Below are positions 17,383-25,835 of a stretch of 64,000 nt of DNA, piece after piece (positions within the stretch are counted from its first letter, which is position 1; the number at the start of each line of letters is the position of its first letter). The DNA comes from Micavibrio_B sp964633355 (GTDB lineage: Bacteria > Pseudomonadota > Alphaproteobacteria > Micavibrionales > Micavibrionaceae). The DNA is taken from positions 1 through 64,000 of the forward strand of contig CAZWGO010000008.1 in assembly GCA_964633355.1 (NCBI GenBank). The letters are read 5' to 3'. A program made the translations under genes and the position numbers. A model generated the notes under the pieces. That model did not search any database, was not told the origin of the DNA, and saw only the letters and a list, made by a program, of their open reading frames with translations.

Positions 17383-18137
17383 ATTCTTCCGCTTAATTTG
17401 TAGGCGATGATACCTATGATTTCTTTGGCGGCAATGTTCAATTTCCAGTAATTCCCAGAAACATCCAGAAACTGCCATGGCTCTATATTTCCATTTTCAA
17501 TAAAGCCTGCAGGATAAGCGATAATTTTCCATCCCTGCTTATTAAAAACGGCTTGGCTTCTAGGTATATGGAATGCTGACGTTATCAACAACCAGTTTTC
17601 TCCAGCCTGTGGATGAGCAATTTCTTCAGCGTTTCTTATATTCTCATAAGTGTTACGGGATTTTGTTTCGAAAATAAAAGTTTGTATCGGGAAATCGAGA
17701 CTTTTCAGCATTTCTTTTACAATCGTCGCTTCTTCGGAGCCTTGTCCTCTTAGGCTGCCTGCCCCGCCCGTATAAATCACCTTCGCTTGTGGATAAGTTC
17801 GGGATAAGCGCATCATCTCAACAATACGCTCTGACCATTCATTCAATTGAGGCTGTTTCAGGATTTCAGAAGATTCTGCATTCACCGCACCTCCCAGCAC
17901 GATGATGCCATCTATATGTTCCGGCAGGCTTGGGATTTGAGTGCGGCTTTCAAGAGCTTGAATGATTAGAGGCCCGACCGGCACAAAACCACAAAAAACG
18001 AAAAGCGCTGCGGCAAACGTTAAAATCCGTTGCCCCACCAGCTTTTTGTAAAAAATCAGTCCGATCAGGAATAGAAAGGCCAGAAAAGCCAATGGCTGTG
18101 CAAGCGTCCAGAAAATCTTGGAAATAAAAAAGAACAT
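17379..18137 (-). CDS. YdcF/ElyC-like DUF218 membrane protein
   Basis: 252 residues from ATG 18137. Two N-terminal membrane helices (about 5-25 and 33-55) are followed by a periplasmic DUF218 domain with IIVLGGAV near residue 80, YTGGAGSLRG, ETKSRNTYEN, and TSAFHIPRS. Relatives such as ElyC influence envelope lipid-carrier use and peptidoglycan synthesis, which suits its place ahead of mltB-rlpA-dacC. The frame extends further upstream only through the antisense of the tRNA gene. Confidence 0.85.
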   Translation of the reverse strand: MFFFISKIFWTLAQPLAFLAFLFLIGLIFYKKLVGQRILTFAAALFVFCGFVPVGPLIIQALESRTQIPSLPEHIDGIIVLGGAVNAESSEILKQPQLNEWSERIVEMMRLSRTYPQAKVIYTGGAGSLRGQGSEEATIVKEMLKSLDFPIQTFIFETKSRNTYENIRNAEEIAHPQAGENWLLITSAFHIPRSQAVFNKQGWKIIAYPAGFIENGNIEPWQFLDVSGNYWKLNIAAKEIIGIIAYKLSGRI

Positions 18138-18189
18138 GGCTGAAGTATAGACATATCCCTCGATTTTGTGTAATGACTTTCGCAGGTTT

Positions 18190-18279
18190 GGAGAGGTGGT
18201 CGAGCGGTTGATGGCTCCAGTCTTGAAAACTGGCGAGGGTTCACGCCCTCCGTGGGTTCGAATCCCACCCTCTCCGCCA
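18190..18279 (+). tRNA. tRNA-Ser (anticodon TGA)
   Basis: The acceptor stem GGAGAGG (18190-18196) pairs with CCTCTCC (18269-18275); discriminator G and an encoded CCA follow (18277-18279). The anticodon arm is CCAGT-CTTGAAA-ACTGG, giving TGA. The long variable arm (GAGGGTTCACGCCCTC) is the class II feature expected for serine. The T arm contains GTGGGTTCGAATCCCAC. It reads UCA codons, and other UCN codons by wobble. Confidence 0.97.
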
Positions 18280-18348
18280 TTATGTCCTTCGCTTTTCATT
18301 TATTAAGTTTTCCTGTATTAGATACCTAACTTTCAGGGAGCTAACTAA

Positions 18349-18735
18349 ATGAAAAAAATTCTACTGGTCGATGACTCACGAACAATTAACAAGCTTTTAT
18401 CCGGCACTTTGACTGAGTCCGGTTTCGAGGTTGTAAGCGCTTTTAATGTCGATGAGGCGATTACTGCGCTGAAAGCTCATAGCGATATCAAGCTGGTCAT
18501 TACAGATCTAATTATGCCCGGCGACAAGGACGGCAATGATCTAATCGACCACATTCACAATACAAGCCTTGCCGGCGTACGACCTCGCATCATTGCCATT
18601 AGCGGCGGCAGCGCCGGAACGGTCACGGCAGATACTGCCGTACAATCGGTCGCGCATCGTGTTGAAAAAGTAATGATGAAACCGTTTACCCCAAAAGACC
18701 TTATCTATAATGTAAATCAGCAAATATCGTCTTAA
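18349..18735 (+). CDS. Single-domain response regulator (CheY-like)
   Basis: 128 residues forming one receiver domain. Acidic pair D8-D9, phosphoacceptor Asp in LVITDLIMPGDKDG near residue 53, the Ser in IIAISGG, and the Lys in MMKPFTPKD are present. There is no output domain, so it probably works by protein contact or in a phosphorelay. A GGGAG site precedes ATG 18349. No kinase adjoins it; a hybrid kinase lies at 22528. Confidence 0.9.
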   Translation: MKKILLVDDSRTINKLLSGTLTESGFEVVSAFNVDEAITALKAHSDIKLVITDLIMPGDKDGNDLIDHIHNTSLAGVRPRIIAISGGSAGTVTADTAVQSVAHRVEKVMMKPFTPKDLIYNVNQQISS

Positions 18736-18758
18736 ATCTTAATAAAGGAAATTATACC

Positions 18759-19172
18759 ATGGCAATTATCTACACGGCTCACGCAACAGCTATTGGCGGA
18801 CGTACCGGCGAAGTTCAAACAGACGACGGCAAACTTTCATTTCGATTAGACAGCCCAGGATCAAACGGACCCGGCACAAACCCGGAGCAACTTTTTGCAT
18901 GTGGTTACTCCGCCTGCTTTAGTGGTGCGGCAGCTTTTATCGCGAAACAACAAGGCTTGGAAATTGGCGATATTCAGGTCAAAGCTGATATCAATCTAAA
19001 CAAAGAAGATGACGGTTTTCATTTAAGTGGCTCGCTTGATGTCTCGCTGCCAGATATGGATAAAGAAAAAGCTGTGAAACTTGTGCAGGATGCCCATGCC
19101 TTCTGTCCCTACTCCCGCGCCATCAAAGGCAATGTCGACATCACGCTTAAACTAAACGGCGAGGCCATCTGA
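18759..19172 (+). CDS. Organic hydroperoxide resistance protein, OsmC/Ohr family
   Basis: 137 residues. The two redox cysteines of Ohr-type peroxidases are in LFACGYSACF near residue 53 and HAFCPYSRA near residue 117; the N-terminal GGRTGEVQTDDG and the GTNPEQLFA motif also fit Ohr. It reduces organic hydroperoxides with a lipoylated or thiol partner. AAAGGAAATT precedes ATG 18759. The stop overlaps the next start by one base, so the two genes are coupled. No OhrR regulator is visible. Confidence 0.92.
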   Translation: MAIIYTAHATAIGGRTGEVQTDDGKLSFRLDSPGSNGPGTNPEQLFACGYSACFSGAAAFIAKQQGLEIGDIQVKADINLNKEDDGFHLSGSLDVSLPDMDKEKAVKLVQDAHAFCPYSRAIKGNVDITLKLNGEAI

Positions 19173-19723
19173 TGTTACGTATTGCCGTTGTTGTTGGGAG
19201 CCTCCGCAAAGAATCCATCAATTTGAAATTTGTAAAAGCTTTGGCAAAACTTGCCAAGGATAAAATGGATTTCAACATCGTCGAACTTCACGATGTGCCG
19301 ATGTACAATGAAGATCTTTGGGAGAATATTCCCGAAAGCGTTCCGCGTCTGAAAAAAGATATCGAATTTTCAGACGGCGTTTTATTTGTCACACCCGAGT
19401 ATAATCGTTCTTTCACACCGATAATAAAAAATGCAATCGATTGGGGAACGCGGCCTTATGGTACAAATTCCTGGAACCATAAACCGGCGGCCATCATCGG
19501 GGCGACAGAGGGCGCGATCGGCACTGCCGCCGCGCAATCTCAACTCCGCGCAGTCGTTCCTGTTTTAGGAATGCCCCTCATGAGCCAGCCGGAAGTTTAC
19601 CTTCAGTATAAGAAAGATGATTTTGACGCGGAGCACAACGTTATTAATCCTAAAACTAAAGAATTCTTTGAGAAATTTCTGGTAAGCTTTGAAGAGTGGA
19701 TTAACAGAACAGCAAAGAAATAA
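19172..19723 (+). CDS. NAD(P)H-dependent FMN reductase
   Basis: 183-residue flavodoxin-like reductase. The FMN phosphate loop is VVGSLRKESINLKF near residue 7, the FVTPEYNRSFTPIIKNAIDW segment binds the isoalloxazine, and GATEGAIGTAAAQ follows. Such enzymes reduce quinones, azo dyes or chromate with flavin. Coupling to Ohr and rocD suggests a redox-stress operon, but the substrate is unknown. Confidence 0.9.
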   Translation: MLRIAVVVGSLRKESINLKFVKALAKLAKDKMDFNIVELHDVPMYNEDLWENIPESVPRLKKDIEFSDGVLFVTPEYNRSFTPIIKNAIDWGTRPYGTNSWNHKPAAIIGATEGAIGTAAAQSQLRAVVPVLGMPLMSQPEVYLQYKKDDFDAEHNVINPKTKEFFEKFLVSFEEWINRTAKK

Positions 19724-19725
19724 AC

Positions 19726-20928
19726 ATGGACACTTCCGCTTACGTCGCCCGCGAAGACAAATATCTGGCCCGTAATTATAAATCTTTTCCTTTTATATTG
19801 AATAAGGCGGAAGGCGTCTGGCTTTGGGATACGGACGGTAAAAAATATCTCGATATGGTCGCCGCTTACAGCGCTGTTAGCTTCGGCCATCTGAATCCTC
19901 GCATTCACTCGGCCATCACTGGTCAGCTTGGCAAGATGGATGTGCAGGCCCGTGCGTTTCGTCACGATCTTCTTGGTGAATTCGCCGAAAAGCTCTGCAA
20001 ACTAACCGGCCTCGACCGGATGCTCCCGATGAATACCGGCGCTGAAGGCGTTGAAACCGCCATCAAAGCCGCGCGTCGCTGGGGTTTTGAAGTTAAAGGC
20101 ATTGCCGATGGCAAACAACGCATCATCGCTTGTGAAAATAACTTCCACGGACGCACTACGACCATCATAGGCATGTCGTCGGATGCCGATTACCGCCGTG
20201 GCTTTGGCCCCTTCGATGGTGGGTGCGATTTAATTCCCCATGGCGATGCCGCTGCGCTTGAAAAAGCGATTACACCCGACACCTGCGCGTTTATCGTGGA
20301 GCCCATTCAAGGCGAAGGCGGCATTCTTGTGCCGCCCGCAGGCTATCTCAAAGAAATTCAGGCCATCTGCAAAAAACACAATGTTCTTCTTATTCTGGAT
20401 GAAGTGCAAACCGGTATGGGCCGCACAGGTGAAGATTTTGCTTTTCAGCATGAAATAGATAGACCAGACGGCCTTATTCTCGGCAAGGCACTTGGCGGCG
20501 GAATTTATCCTGTCTCCGCTTTTCTTGGCACGGAAGAAGTCATGAACGTCTTTGATCCTGGAAGCCATGGTTCTACTTTCGGCGGCAATGCCGTTGCTTC
20601 CGCCGTTGCGATTGCAGCAATGGATATTCTGACAGAAGAAAAACTTTCCGCCCGCAGTGCAGAACTTGGCGATTATCTTTTGCGTAAATTACAAGGCATG
20701 AATTCTCCCGCCATCAAAGAAGTGCGCGGTCGCGGCCTCCTGATTGGCCTTGAAACAAACCCTGAAAAAATAACAGCGCCAGATTTGTGCAAAAAACTTT
20801 TGGACAAAGGCATCATGTCGAAAGACACGCATGGCACGACCATTCGTTTTTCGCCACCGCTGACGATTGAAAAAGAGCAGATAGACTGGGCAGTCGAGCA
20901 ATTGGCCGATATTTTCCGCGAACTCTGA
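19726..20928 (+). CDS. rocD: Ornithine aminotransferase
   Basis: PLP-dependent class III aminotransferase converting ornithine and 2-oxoglutarate to glutamate semialdehyde and glutamate. The N-terminal AREDKYLARNYKSFPF, the MNTGAEGVETAIKAARRWG segment, LDEVQTGMGRTG, and the PLP Lys in ILGKALGGGIYPVSA match the ornithine-specific subgroup. 400 residues is normal. It begins 2 bp after the FMN reductase gene. Its product could feed proline made by proB/proA at 29254 and 51370. Confidence 0.93.
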   Translation: MDTSAYVAREDKYLARNYKSFPFILNKAEGVWLWDTDGKKYLDMVAAYSAVSFGHLNPRIHSAITGQLGKMDVQARAFRHDLLGEFAEKLCKLTGLDRMLPMNTGAEGVETAIKAARRWGFEVKGIADGKQRIIACENNFHGRTTTIIGMSSDADYRRGFGPFDGGCDLIPHGDAAALEKAITPDTCAFIVEPIQGEGGILVPPAGYLKEIQAICKKHNVLLILDEVQTGMGRTGEDFAFQHEIDRPDGLILGKALGGGIYPVSAFLGTEEVMNVFDPGSHGSTFGGNAVASAVAIAAMDILTEEKLSARSAELGDYLLRKLQGMNSPAIKEVRGRGLLIGLETNPEKITAPDLCKKLLDKGIMSKDTHGTTIRFSPPLTIEKEQIDWAVEQLADIFREL

Positions 20929-20933
20929 TGATG

Positions 20934-21458
20934 TTATTTCTTTAATTTAACCTGACCCCATGGCTTGACTTGCCAGATCGTCGTAACGACTGCGATAATC
21001 TGCCTCTCGCCATTCACATCACCTGAAATATTCGTTGTCATTTCAATAGTTGGAATCTCAGCGGATTGGAACGTTACATGTGCAGCCTCTATCGCGCCGG
21101 GCGCGGCTATACATTCACCCCATACATCACCACGCGCCTGTTTGTAATAATTCACTTTAACATCAGACATTAAGGGACGGAATTTTTCGAAAGGAAAATT
21201 ACGAATGATCACAAGGCCTGCGCAAGTTTCGCCTAGTGTGAACAAGGCGCCCGCATGAATACTGCCGACATGATTTTGCACTTTGCGTCTTTTTTTGACG
21301 AAAATCAGGCAACGGTTATCACTCCACTCAATAAGCTTAGCCCCCAGATGATTATTGAACGGCGATAATTTATTGAGAAATCCCATCGTCAGGCATTTAG
21401 ACGTTTTTGGATACTTGTCTTCAAGACCGCGCAGGAATTTAAAAGGATCAAAGGGCAT
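20934..21458 (-). CDS. Hotdog-fold thioesterase-like protein (DUF4442 type)
   Basis: 174 residues from ATG 21458, which has a strong GGGAGG site seven bases upstream; ATG 21485 is less likely. The hotdog helix HVGSIHAGALFTLGETCAGL lies near residue 75, where thioesterases of the PaaI/YigI type place the substrate pocket. Its 5' end overlaps the nitronate monooxygenase stop by 11 bp. Convergent with rocD across 5 bp. Substrate not predictable. Confidence 0.8.
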   Translation of the reverse strand: MPFDPFKFLRGLEDKYPKTSKCLTMGFLNKLSPFNNHLGAKLIEWSDNRCLIFVKKRRKVQNHVGSIHAGALFTLGETCAGLVIIRNFPFEKFRPLMSDVKVNYYKQARGDVWGECIAAPGAIEAAHVTFQSAEIPTIEMTTNISGDVNGERQIIAVVTTIWQVKPWGQVKLKK

Positions 21459-22440
21459 TTCGCGCCTCCCAATATTCGGATGCAATTTGTTTGATAATCT
21501 CGGCGGCAGGCTTGATATCTTCTATCAAGCCAACACCCTGCCCGGCGCTCCAGACCGTCTTCCATGTCGTATTTGTCGCCGCGGCTTCTAGCGACTTGGA
21601 TCCCATCACTACCCGCATCAGTTTCGCATATTTCATGGTCAGCGGATGTGAACGCAAGAATTTCTCAACCGGATGCAAATCAAGGCCGATCTTTTGAATA
21701 TACGGCGTATTGATAACTGCTGCCGGCGTACCCGAAATCCGGCGCGTCATGACGATATCTTCCGGCTCGGAATTTAAAATGGCGTCCTTATAATCCTGAC
21801 TGGCGCTGGCCTCTGTCGAAGCAATAAACCGCGTGCCGATCTGTACGGCATCCGCGCCAAGCATAAGCGCTGCCAGCATTTGCTGGCCATTGACAATCCC
21901 GCCTGCCGCGACAACCGGAATTTTTAAATGCTGTTTTAAATAAGGAAGCAAAACAAGCGGCGATATACCCCCCGCATGCCCCCCCGCTCCGCTCGATACG
22001 GCAACAACACCATCGGCTCCCTGCTCCTGAACTTTTAAGGCGTATTTCAAATCGACAACGTCACAAAAAACCTTGCCGCCATAACTATGGACTTTCTCGA
22101 TCACCTTTTGCGGATTGCCAAGAGATGTAATGACCATCGGCACTTTATATTTAACGATCACATCAAGGTCTTGCTCCATGCGGAGGCTTGTTTTGTTGAC
22201 GATCAGATTGACGGCATAGGGTTTGCCTGTCTGGCTTACTATTTTCGAAAGTGCAGCGTCAAAATCTTCGACGGTTCTCCAATTTAGAGATGGCGTACCG
22301 CCGACGGCTCCGGCTTCCGAAGCCCTGATAACCAGCTCCTCATTGCTGACCAGAAACATCGGCGCGGCGATGACCGGATAGCGGCATTTCATGATTTCGG
22401 TGAATTTTGTCTGGATTTCAGGGGGCATTGAGTCGGTCAT
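21448..22440 (-). CDS. Nitronate monooxygenase family flavoprotein
   Basis: 330-residue FMN TIM barrel. The AAPMFLVSNEELV start, VVAVSSGAGGHAGG with the catalytic His, VVAAGGIVNGQQMLAAL, and LGADAVQIGTRF for phosphate binding are all present. Family members oxidise alkyl nitronates such as propionate-3-nitronate. Related enoyl-ACP reductases (FabK) share the fold and cannot be fully excluded. Operon with the hotdog gene. Confidence 0.88.
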   Translation of the reverse strand: MTDSMPPEIQTKFTEIMKCRYPVIAAPMFLVSNEELVIRASEAGAVGGTPSLNWRTVEDFDAALSKIVSQTGKPYAVNLIVNKTSLRMEQDLDVIVKYKVPMVITSLGNPQKVIEKVHSYGGKVFCDVVDLKYALKVQEQGADGVVAVSSGAGGHAGGISPLVLLPYLKQHLKIPVVAAGGIVNGQQMLAALMLGADAVQIGTRFIASTEASASQDYKDAILNSEPEDIVMTRRISGTPAAVINTPYIQKIGLDLHPVEKFLRSHPLTMKYAKLMRVVMGSKSLEAAATNTTWKTVWSAGQGVGLIEDIKPAAEIIKQIASEYWEARNAL

Positions 22441-22527
22441 AATTAAGTATATCCCAAATTATTTGCTTTTTAGTGAACAAATGCTAAATTGCGATTTCCT
22501 TAATCAAAATCGGGATTGCATCGCTTA

Positions 22528-24177
22528 ATGTCGGAAAAGTCACTGGCAGACTACCAACCGCTTTATAATGACTTTATGACGCCGGATGAGCAAGTCCGCG
22601 AAAACGCCAATCGCATAAAAAGCCTTGGTGATAATTTACCAAACGGCGCTATTTACCAAATCGTTGAAGACTCACAAGGCCATATTTATTTTTCTTATAT
22701 CAGTGCAGGTATAGAACGTATTCTGGGTATAACTGTAGCTGAAATTATGGCGGATGCGAAAGCGCTTTATCGTCTGATAATGGAAGAAGATTTACCCCTC
22801 ATGTATGAAATGGACGAAAAATCATTGCGTGACATGTCGGCATTCGACGGACAATTCCGTATGATGGATCGGACTGGAAAGATAAAATGGGTTCAATGCC
22901 GCTCCGCCCCACGCAAGCTCACGGACGGCACGATTGTATCCGATGGGATTATAACTGATATTACGGCTTCCAAAGAAGCAGAAAAAAAATTGCACGGCGC
23001 TCTTCTCAAAGCCGAGGCGGCCAACGTAGCAAAATCTGAATTTCTGGCAAATATGAGTCACGAAATCAGGACACCGATGAATGCGGTTGTTGGTATTTCG
23101 AACATCTTACTGGGTTCACAATTATCAGAAGCTCGGCAAAAAGAGCTTTTACAAACATTAAAAGACAGTGCCGATAATTTGCTGAACCTCATTAATGACA
23201 TGCTAGATTTCTCGCGTATCGAAGAAGGCATGGTTAATTTTGAGCAAATTCCGTTCAGTCTTAGTCATGTTATCGATAAAAGCCTTAGCGTTCTAAAAAT
23301 AAAAGCGCAGGAAAAAAACCTGCCTATTAATGTAATATACAGTCCTGACACGCACACTGACTTAATTGGCGACCCGCTACGCATCCAGCAAATAATTCTA
23401 AATATTGTTGGCAATGCGATTAAATTCACTTCCTCTGGGCATATTTCAGTCGAAATATCCAGTAAGAATAAATCACACGATGTCGCTCAGCTTACTTTCC
23501 GCATCACAGATACCGGCATCGGTATATCGCAAGATAAGCTGGGCATGATCTTTGATAAATTTACGCAAGCAGACGCCTCGACCAGCCGTCACTTCGGAGG
23601 CAGCGGCCTAGGACTTGCCATATGCCGCGCCCTCGCCGAGCGAATGAACGGGAGCATTCAGGTTGAAAGCAACCCCGGCCAAGGTTCTGTTTTCATCATC
23701 AACATCGATGTAAGCATCAACGAAGAACTCCTGAAGAAAAAAAGTCAGGCGGCAAATATTTCATTCGAAGATGCAACCGCCCAGCAAATAGCTACAATTT
23801 TGCTTGTCGAAGATCATTATCCAAATATTCTGGTTGCGACTACTTTATTGGAAGAGTTTGGATTTAATTACGATGTCGCCCAAAACGGTCATGAAGCTAT
23901 CGAGAAATTTAACAAGCAGAATTTCGATGCGATCCTTATGGATATACAAATGCCGGGAATGGATGGCTTCGAAACATGCAACATGATTCGTCAGATGGAA
24001 AAGGGAAATAGAAATCCTACGCCTATTATCGCGATGACGGCCCACGCCATGGAGAGCGACCGCCAGCAATGCCTTAATTCCGGCATGGATGATTATATAT
24101 CGAAACCTTTCCGGCCGGCAGAGTTAAAATCTAAGTTGGAACAGGCCATCGCCAAAAAAACTGCTGAAATTCACTAA
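22528..24177 (+). CDS. Cytosolic hybrid histidine kinase (PAS-HisKA-HATPase-REC)
   Basis: 549 residues from ATG 22528; a TTG lies 12 bp upstream. A PAS domain (about 35-145) is followed by HisKA with the phosphoacceptor in MSHEIRTPMNAVVG, a HATPase domain with IVGNAIKFT, DTGIGI and GSGLGLAI, then a receiver with VEDHYPN, the Asp in ILMDIQMPGMDGFE, and the Lys in DYISKPFRPAEL. No transmembrane segment, so the signal is cytosolic. No Hpt or output protein adjoins it. Confidence 0.93.
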   Translation: MSEKSLADYQPLYNDFMTPDEQVRENANRIKSLGDNLPNGAIYQIVEDSQGHIYFSYISAGIERILGITVAEIMADAKALYRLIMEEDLPLMYEMDEKSLRDMSAFDGQFRMMDRTGKIKWVQCRSAPRKLTDGTIVSDGIITDITASKEAEKKLHGALLKAEAANVAKSEFLANMSHEIRTPMNAVVGISNILLGSQLSEARQKELLQTLKDSADNLLNLINDMLDFSRIEEGMVNFEQIPFSLSHVIDKSLSVLKIKAQEKNLPINVIYSPDTHTDLIGDPLRIQQIILNIVGNAIKFTSSGHISVEISSKNKSHDVAQLTFRITDTGIGISQDKLGMIFDKFTQADASTSRHFGGSGLGLAICRALAERMNGSIQVESNPGQGSVFIINIDVSINEELLKKKSQAANISFEDATAQQIATILLVEDHYPNILVATTLLEEFGFNYDVAQNGHEAIEKFNKQNFDAILMDIQMPGMDGFETCNMIRQMEKGNRNPTPIIAMTAHAMESDRQQCLNSGMDDYISKPFRPAELKSKLEQAIAKKTAEIH

Positions 24178-24184
24178 TATTTTG

Positions 24185-24209
24185 GGAACAGAGGCGATTG
24201 GCACATGTT
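24185..24209 (+). promoter_or_regulatory. GGAAC-N16-TGTT, possible EcfG-type stress promoter
   Basis: GGAAC (24185-24189), 16 bases, TGTT (24206-24209). The alphaproteobacterial general stress sigma factor EcfG uses GGAAC-N16/17-CGTT, so eight of nine positions fit. It lies about 48 bp before the 52-residue gene at 24257. Found by eye; EcfG itself is not in the window. Confidence 0.35.
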
Positions 24210-24256
24210 GGCATTCGGTAACTAAACTTCCTAACAATCTTTAAGGAGTTTTTATC

Positions 24257-24415
24257 ATGCCCAACCCACGCCAACCCCTTGATGTAGAACGCCAAAATAT
24301 TTCCGGCGGTCGCCTCGATGATTCCACCAAACGCGAAGCTAGCCCTCTGGATCTGGAGGATGACGATATTTCTTCTCCCAATGACTTCGAAGAAGAAGAC
24401 GATATGGACTATTAG
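24257..24415 (+). CDS. Small acidic protein of 52 residues
   Basis: Reads M-PNPRQPLDVERQNISGG and ends in an Asp/Glu-rich tail (FEEEDDMDY). There is no hydrophobic segment and no Cys, so it is probably a disordered cytosolic protein. The case for a real gene is its expression signals: a strong TTAAGGAG site eight bases before ATG 24257, a possible EcfG-type promoter upstream, and a perfect 12-bp intrinsic terminator directly after. Function unknown. Confidence 0.7.
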   Translation: MPNPRQPLDVERQNISGGRLDDSTKREASPLDLEDDDISSPNDFEEEDDMDY

Positions 24416-24423
24416 AACCCGAT

Positions 24424-24460
24424 AAAATGAAGGCCCTTTAATAAGGGCCTTCATTTTTTT
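24424..24460 (+). terminator. Strong intrinsic terminator
   Basis: ATGAAGGCCCTT (24427-24438), loop TAAT, AAGGGCCTTCAT (24443-24454), then a run of T to 24460. The stem is a perfect 12 bp. The A-run before the stem means it could also work in the reverse direction. It ends the 52-residue gene. Confidence 0.92.
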
Positions 24461-24477
24461 AACATCAGGAGTAAAAA

Positions 24478-24954
24478 ATGCCGCTTTCAAATACATCTCT
24501 AAAAAAACAAACTTTCGACCTTACAATTCCCAGAAATTTTAAAGCGCCCCGGGAAAAGGTCTTTCAGGCGTGGACTAAATCACGTCATCTTATTCACTGG
24601 TGGGGGCCGAAGGGATTTACTATGCCGTCGCACAAAATGGATATTCACCCGGGCGGAATGTATCGATGTGATCTCAAAAGTCCGGATGGGGCAGATCATT
24701 GGGTGCATGGCGTCTTTCGGGAAATGCTCGAACCGGCCCATCTGGCCTTTTCCCATTCATGGGAAGAAGATGGAAAGTCCACGCCGGAAACCATGGTAAC
24801 GATAGAACTGACGGATCATGCCGGAGAAACATCAATGGTTTTTTTCCAGTCAGCATTTGAATCCGAAAGCGAACGAGACGCACATAATGAAGGTTGGTCA
24901 CAATCATTTGATCGTCTGGAAGAATATCTGGCGGATAATAAAAGTGAATTTTGA
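24478..24954 (+). CDS. SRPBCC/AHSA1-like ligand-binding protein
   Basis: 158 residues with the START-like fold signature: PRNFKAPREKVFQAWT at the start, HWWGPKGFT near residue 42, YRCDLKSPDG, and a final helix EGWSQSFDRLEEYL. Members of this group are polyketide-cyclase-like or Aha1-like proteins with varied small ligands. A CAGGAG site precedes ATG 24478. It lies behind the terminator, so it needs its own promoter. Function not predictable. Confidence 0.85.
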   Translation: MPLSNTSLKKQTFDLTIPRNFKAPREKVFQAWTKSRHLIHWWGPKGFTMPSHKMDIHPGGMYRCDLKSPDGADHWVHGVFREMLEPAHLAFSHSWEEDGKSTPETMVTIELTDHAGETSMVFFQSAFESESERDAHNEGWSQSFDRLEEYLADNKSEF

Positions 24955-24960
24955 TTTTAC

Positions 24961-25467
24961 TTAGGGTTGGATAAAAATTTCCGTTCCTAATGGGACAAGG
25001 GCATAAATTTCCTCAATATTATAATTATTGACGGAAACGCATCCCCATGTCCACGCTGGGTTCTTGCGATCCTTATAACCCTGCCATCCACCTCTATCGC
25101 CATGAATGCCAACGCTGCCGCCCGGCGAAACGCCCAGCTTCATAGCATTTATTTTATCAATCTGATTTGGATAAGAGATATTTAAAAACTTCTGGAATTT
25201 TTTGCTTGGGTGTTTGTCATTGATATAATATTGACCTTCCGGCGTTTTTCCGTCGCCTTCCTGGACTTTATGACCGACAGGGTCCCATCCCATCGATAGT
25301 ATTTCGTATGTTTTTAGTGGAGACCCGTTTTCCCACAGTGTCAAAATGCGGTCGCTTTTATCCATAGTAATATAATCCGCCTGATGCCCATCACGGACAA
25401 GCGGACTTATAGGCGTTGCACATGCCGAAAGAAGTAAAAGAGAAACCAGACAGATAAAACGCATCAT
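24961..25467 (-). CDS. L,D-transpeptidase (YkuD) lipoprotein
   Basis: 168 residues. Lipobox LSAC near residue 14 predicts a lipoprotein. The YkuD domain keeps the catalytic His (VGIHGDRGG) and Cys (TWGCVSVNN), but the usual SHGCxR signature is altered: Trp replaces His before Gly-Cys, and Ser replaces the Arg. L,D-transpeptidases make 3-3 cross-links or attach proteins to peptidoglycan. The ATG at 25467 overlaps the stop of the response regulator gene, so the two are translationally coupled. Reduced or altered activity is possible. Confidence 0.85.
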   Translation of the reverse strand: MMRFICLVSLLLLSACATPISPLVRDGHQADYITMDKSDRILTLWENGSPLKTYEILSMGWDPVGHKVQEGDGKTPEGQYYINDKHPSKKFQKFLNISYPNQIDKINAMKLGVSPGGSVGIHGDRGGWQGYKDRKNPAWTWGCVSVNNYNIEEIYALVPLGTEIFIQP

Positions 25468-25835
25468 CAATTAAGAGCCCGCTTAATCGCTTCGCTAAGC
25501 TTATCAAAATTAATAGGCTTCTCCAGATAGGCTGTCGGCGTCAGATGATCTACGCCATGTCTGTCACGCGGATCGGAAAGCGCCGTTAGAAAGATAAACG
25601 GCAGTTTTTTATATTGCGGATATGCACCGCGCAATCTTTCGAGAAGTTGATAGCCTGTCATTTGCGGCATCGAGCGGTCGCAGATAATTAAATCAGGCTC
25701 AACGTCCTGTAATTTATCCAGACCTTCCTGACCGTTCAAGGCTACTTCAACCCTGTAACCTTGTGCGCTGAGTTCATCTTTCAGGATCTCGCACAGTTCT
25801 TTTTCGTCATCGATAACTAAAATCGTTTTAGTCAT
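25467..25835 (-). CDS. Single-domain response regulator
   Basis: 122-residue receiver: acidic residues in LVIDDEKEL, phosphoacceptor Asp in LIICDRSMPQMTG near residue 55, Thr in FLTALSD, Lys in YLEKPINFDKL. No DNA-binding domain. It overlaps the kinase gene by 8 bp and the transpeptidase gene by one base, so kinase, regulator and transpeptidase are one transcript. With no output domain it must act through a partner. Confidence 0.92.
   Translation of the reverse strand: MTKTILVIDDEKELCEILKDELSAQGYRVEVALNGQEGLDKLQDVEPDLIICDRSMPQMTGYQLLERLRGAYPQYKKLPFIFLTALSDPRDRHGVDHLTPTAYLEKPINFDKLSEAIKRALN

Noticed and set aside
17383..17478. Longer mltB frame
   Set aside because: It only runs back through the ydcF end; ATG 17382 has a ribosome site and gives a clean signal peptide.
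17788..17796. Second DnaA-box match
   Set aside because: It lies inside ydcF coding sequence with no other replication signal nearby.
18138..18299. Extension of the ydcF frame to an ATG at 18299
   Set aside because: The extra residues are the antisense translation of the tRNA-Ser gene; ATG 18137 begins the real membrane protein.
24197..24212. Sigma-54 promoter (TGGCAC...TGGCA)
   Set aside because: The GG-to-GC spacing is one base short of the strict sigma-54 spacing.
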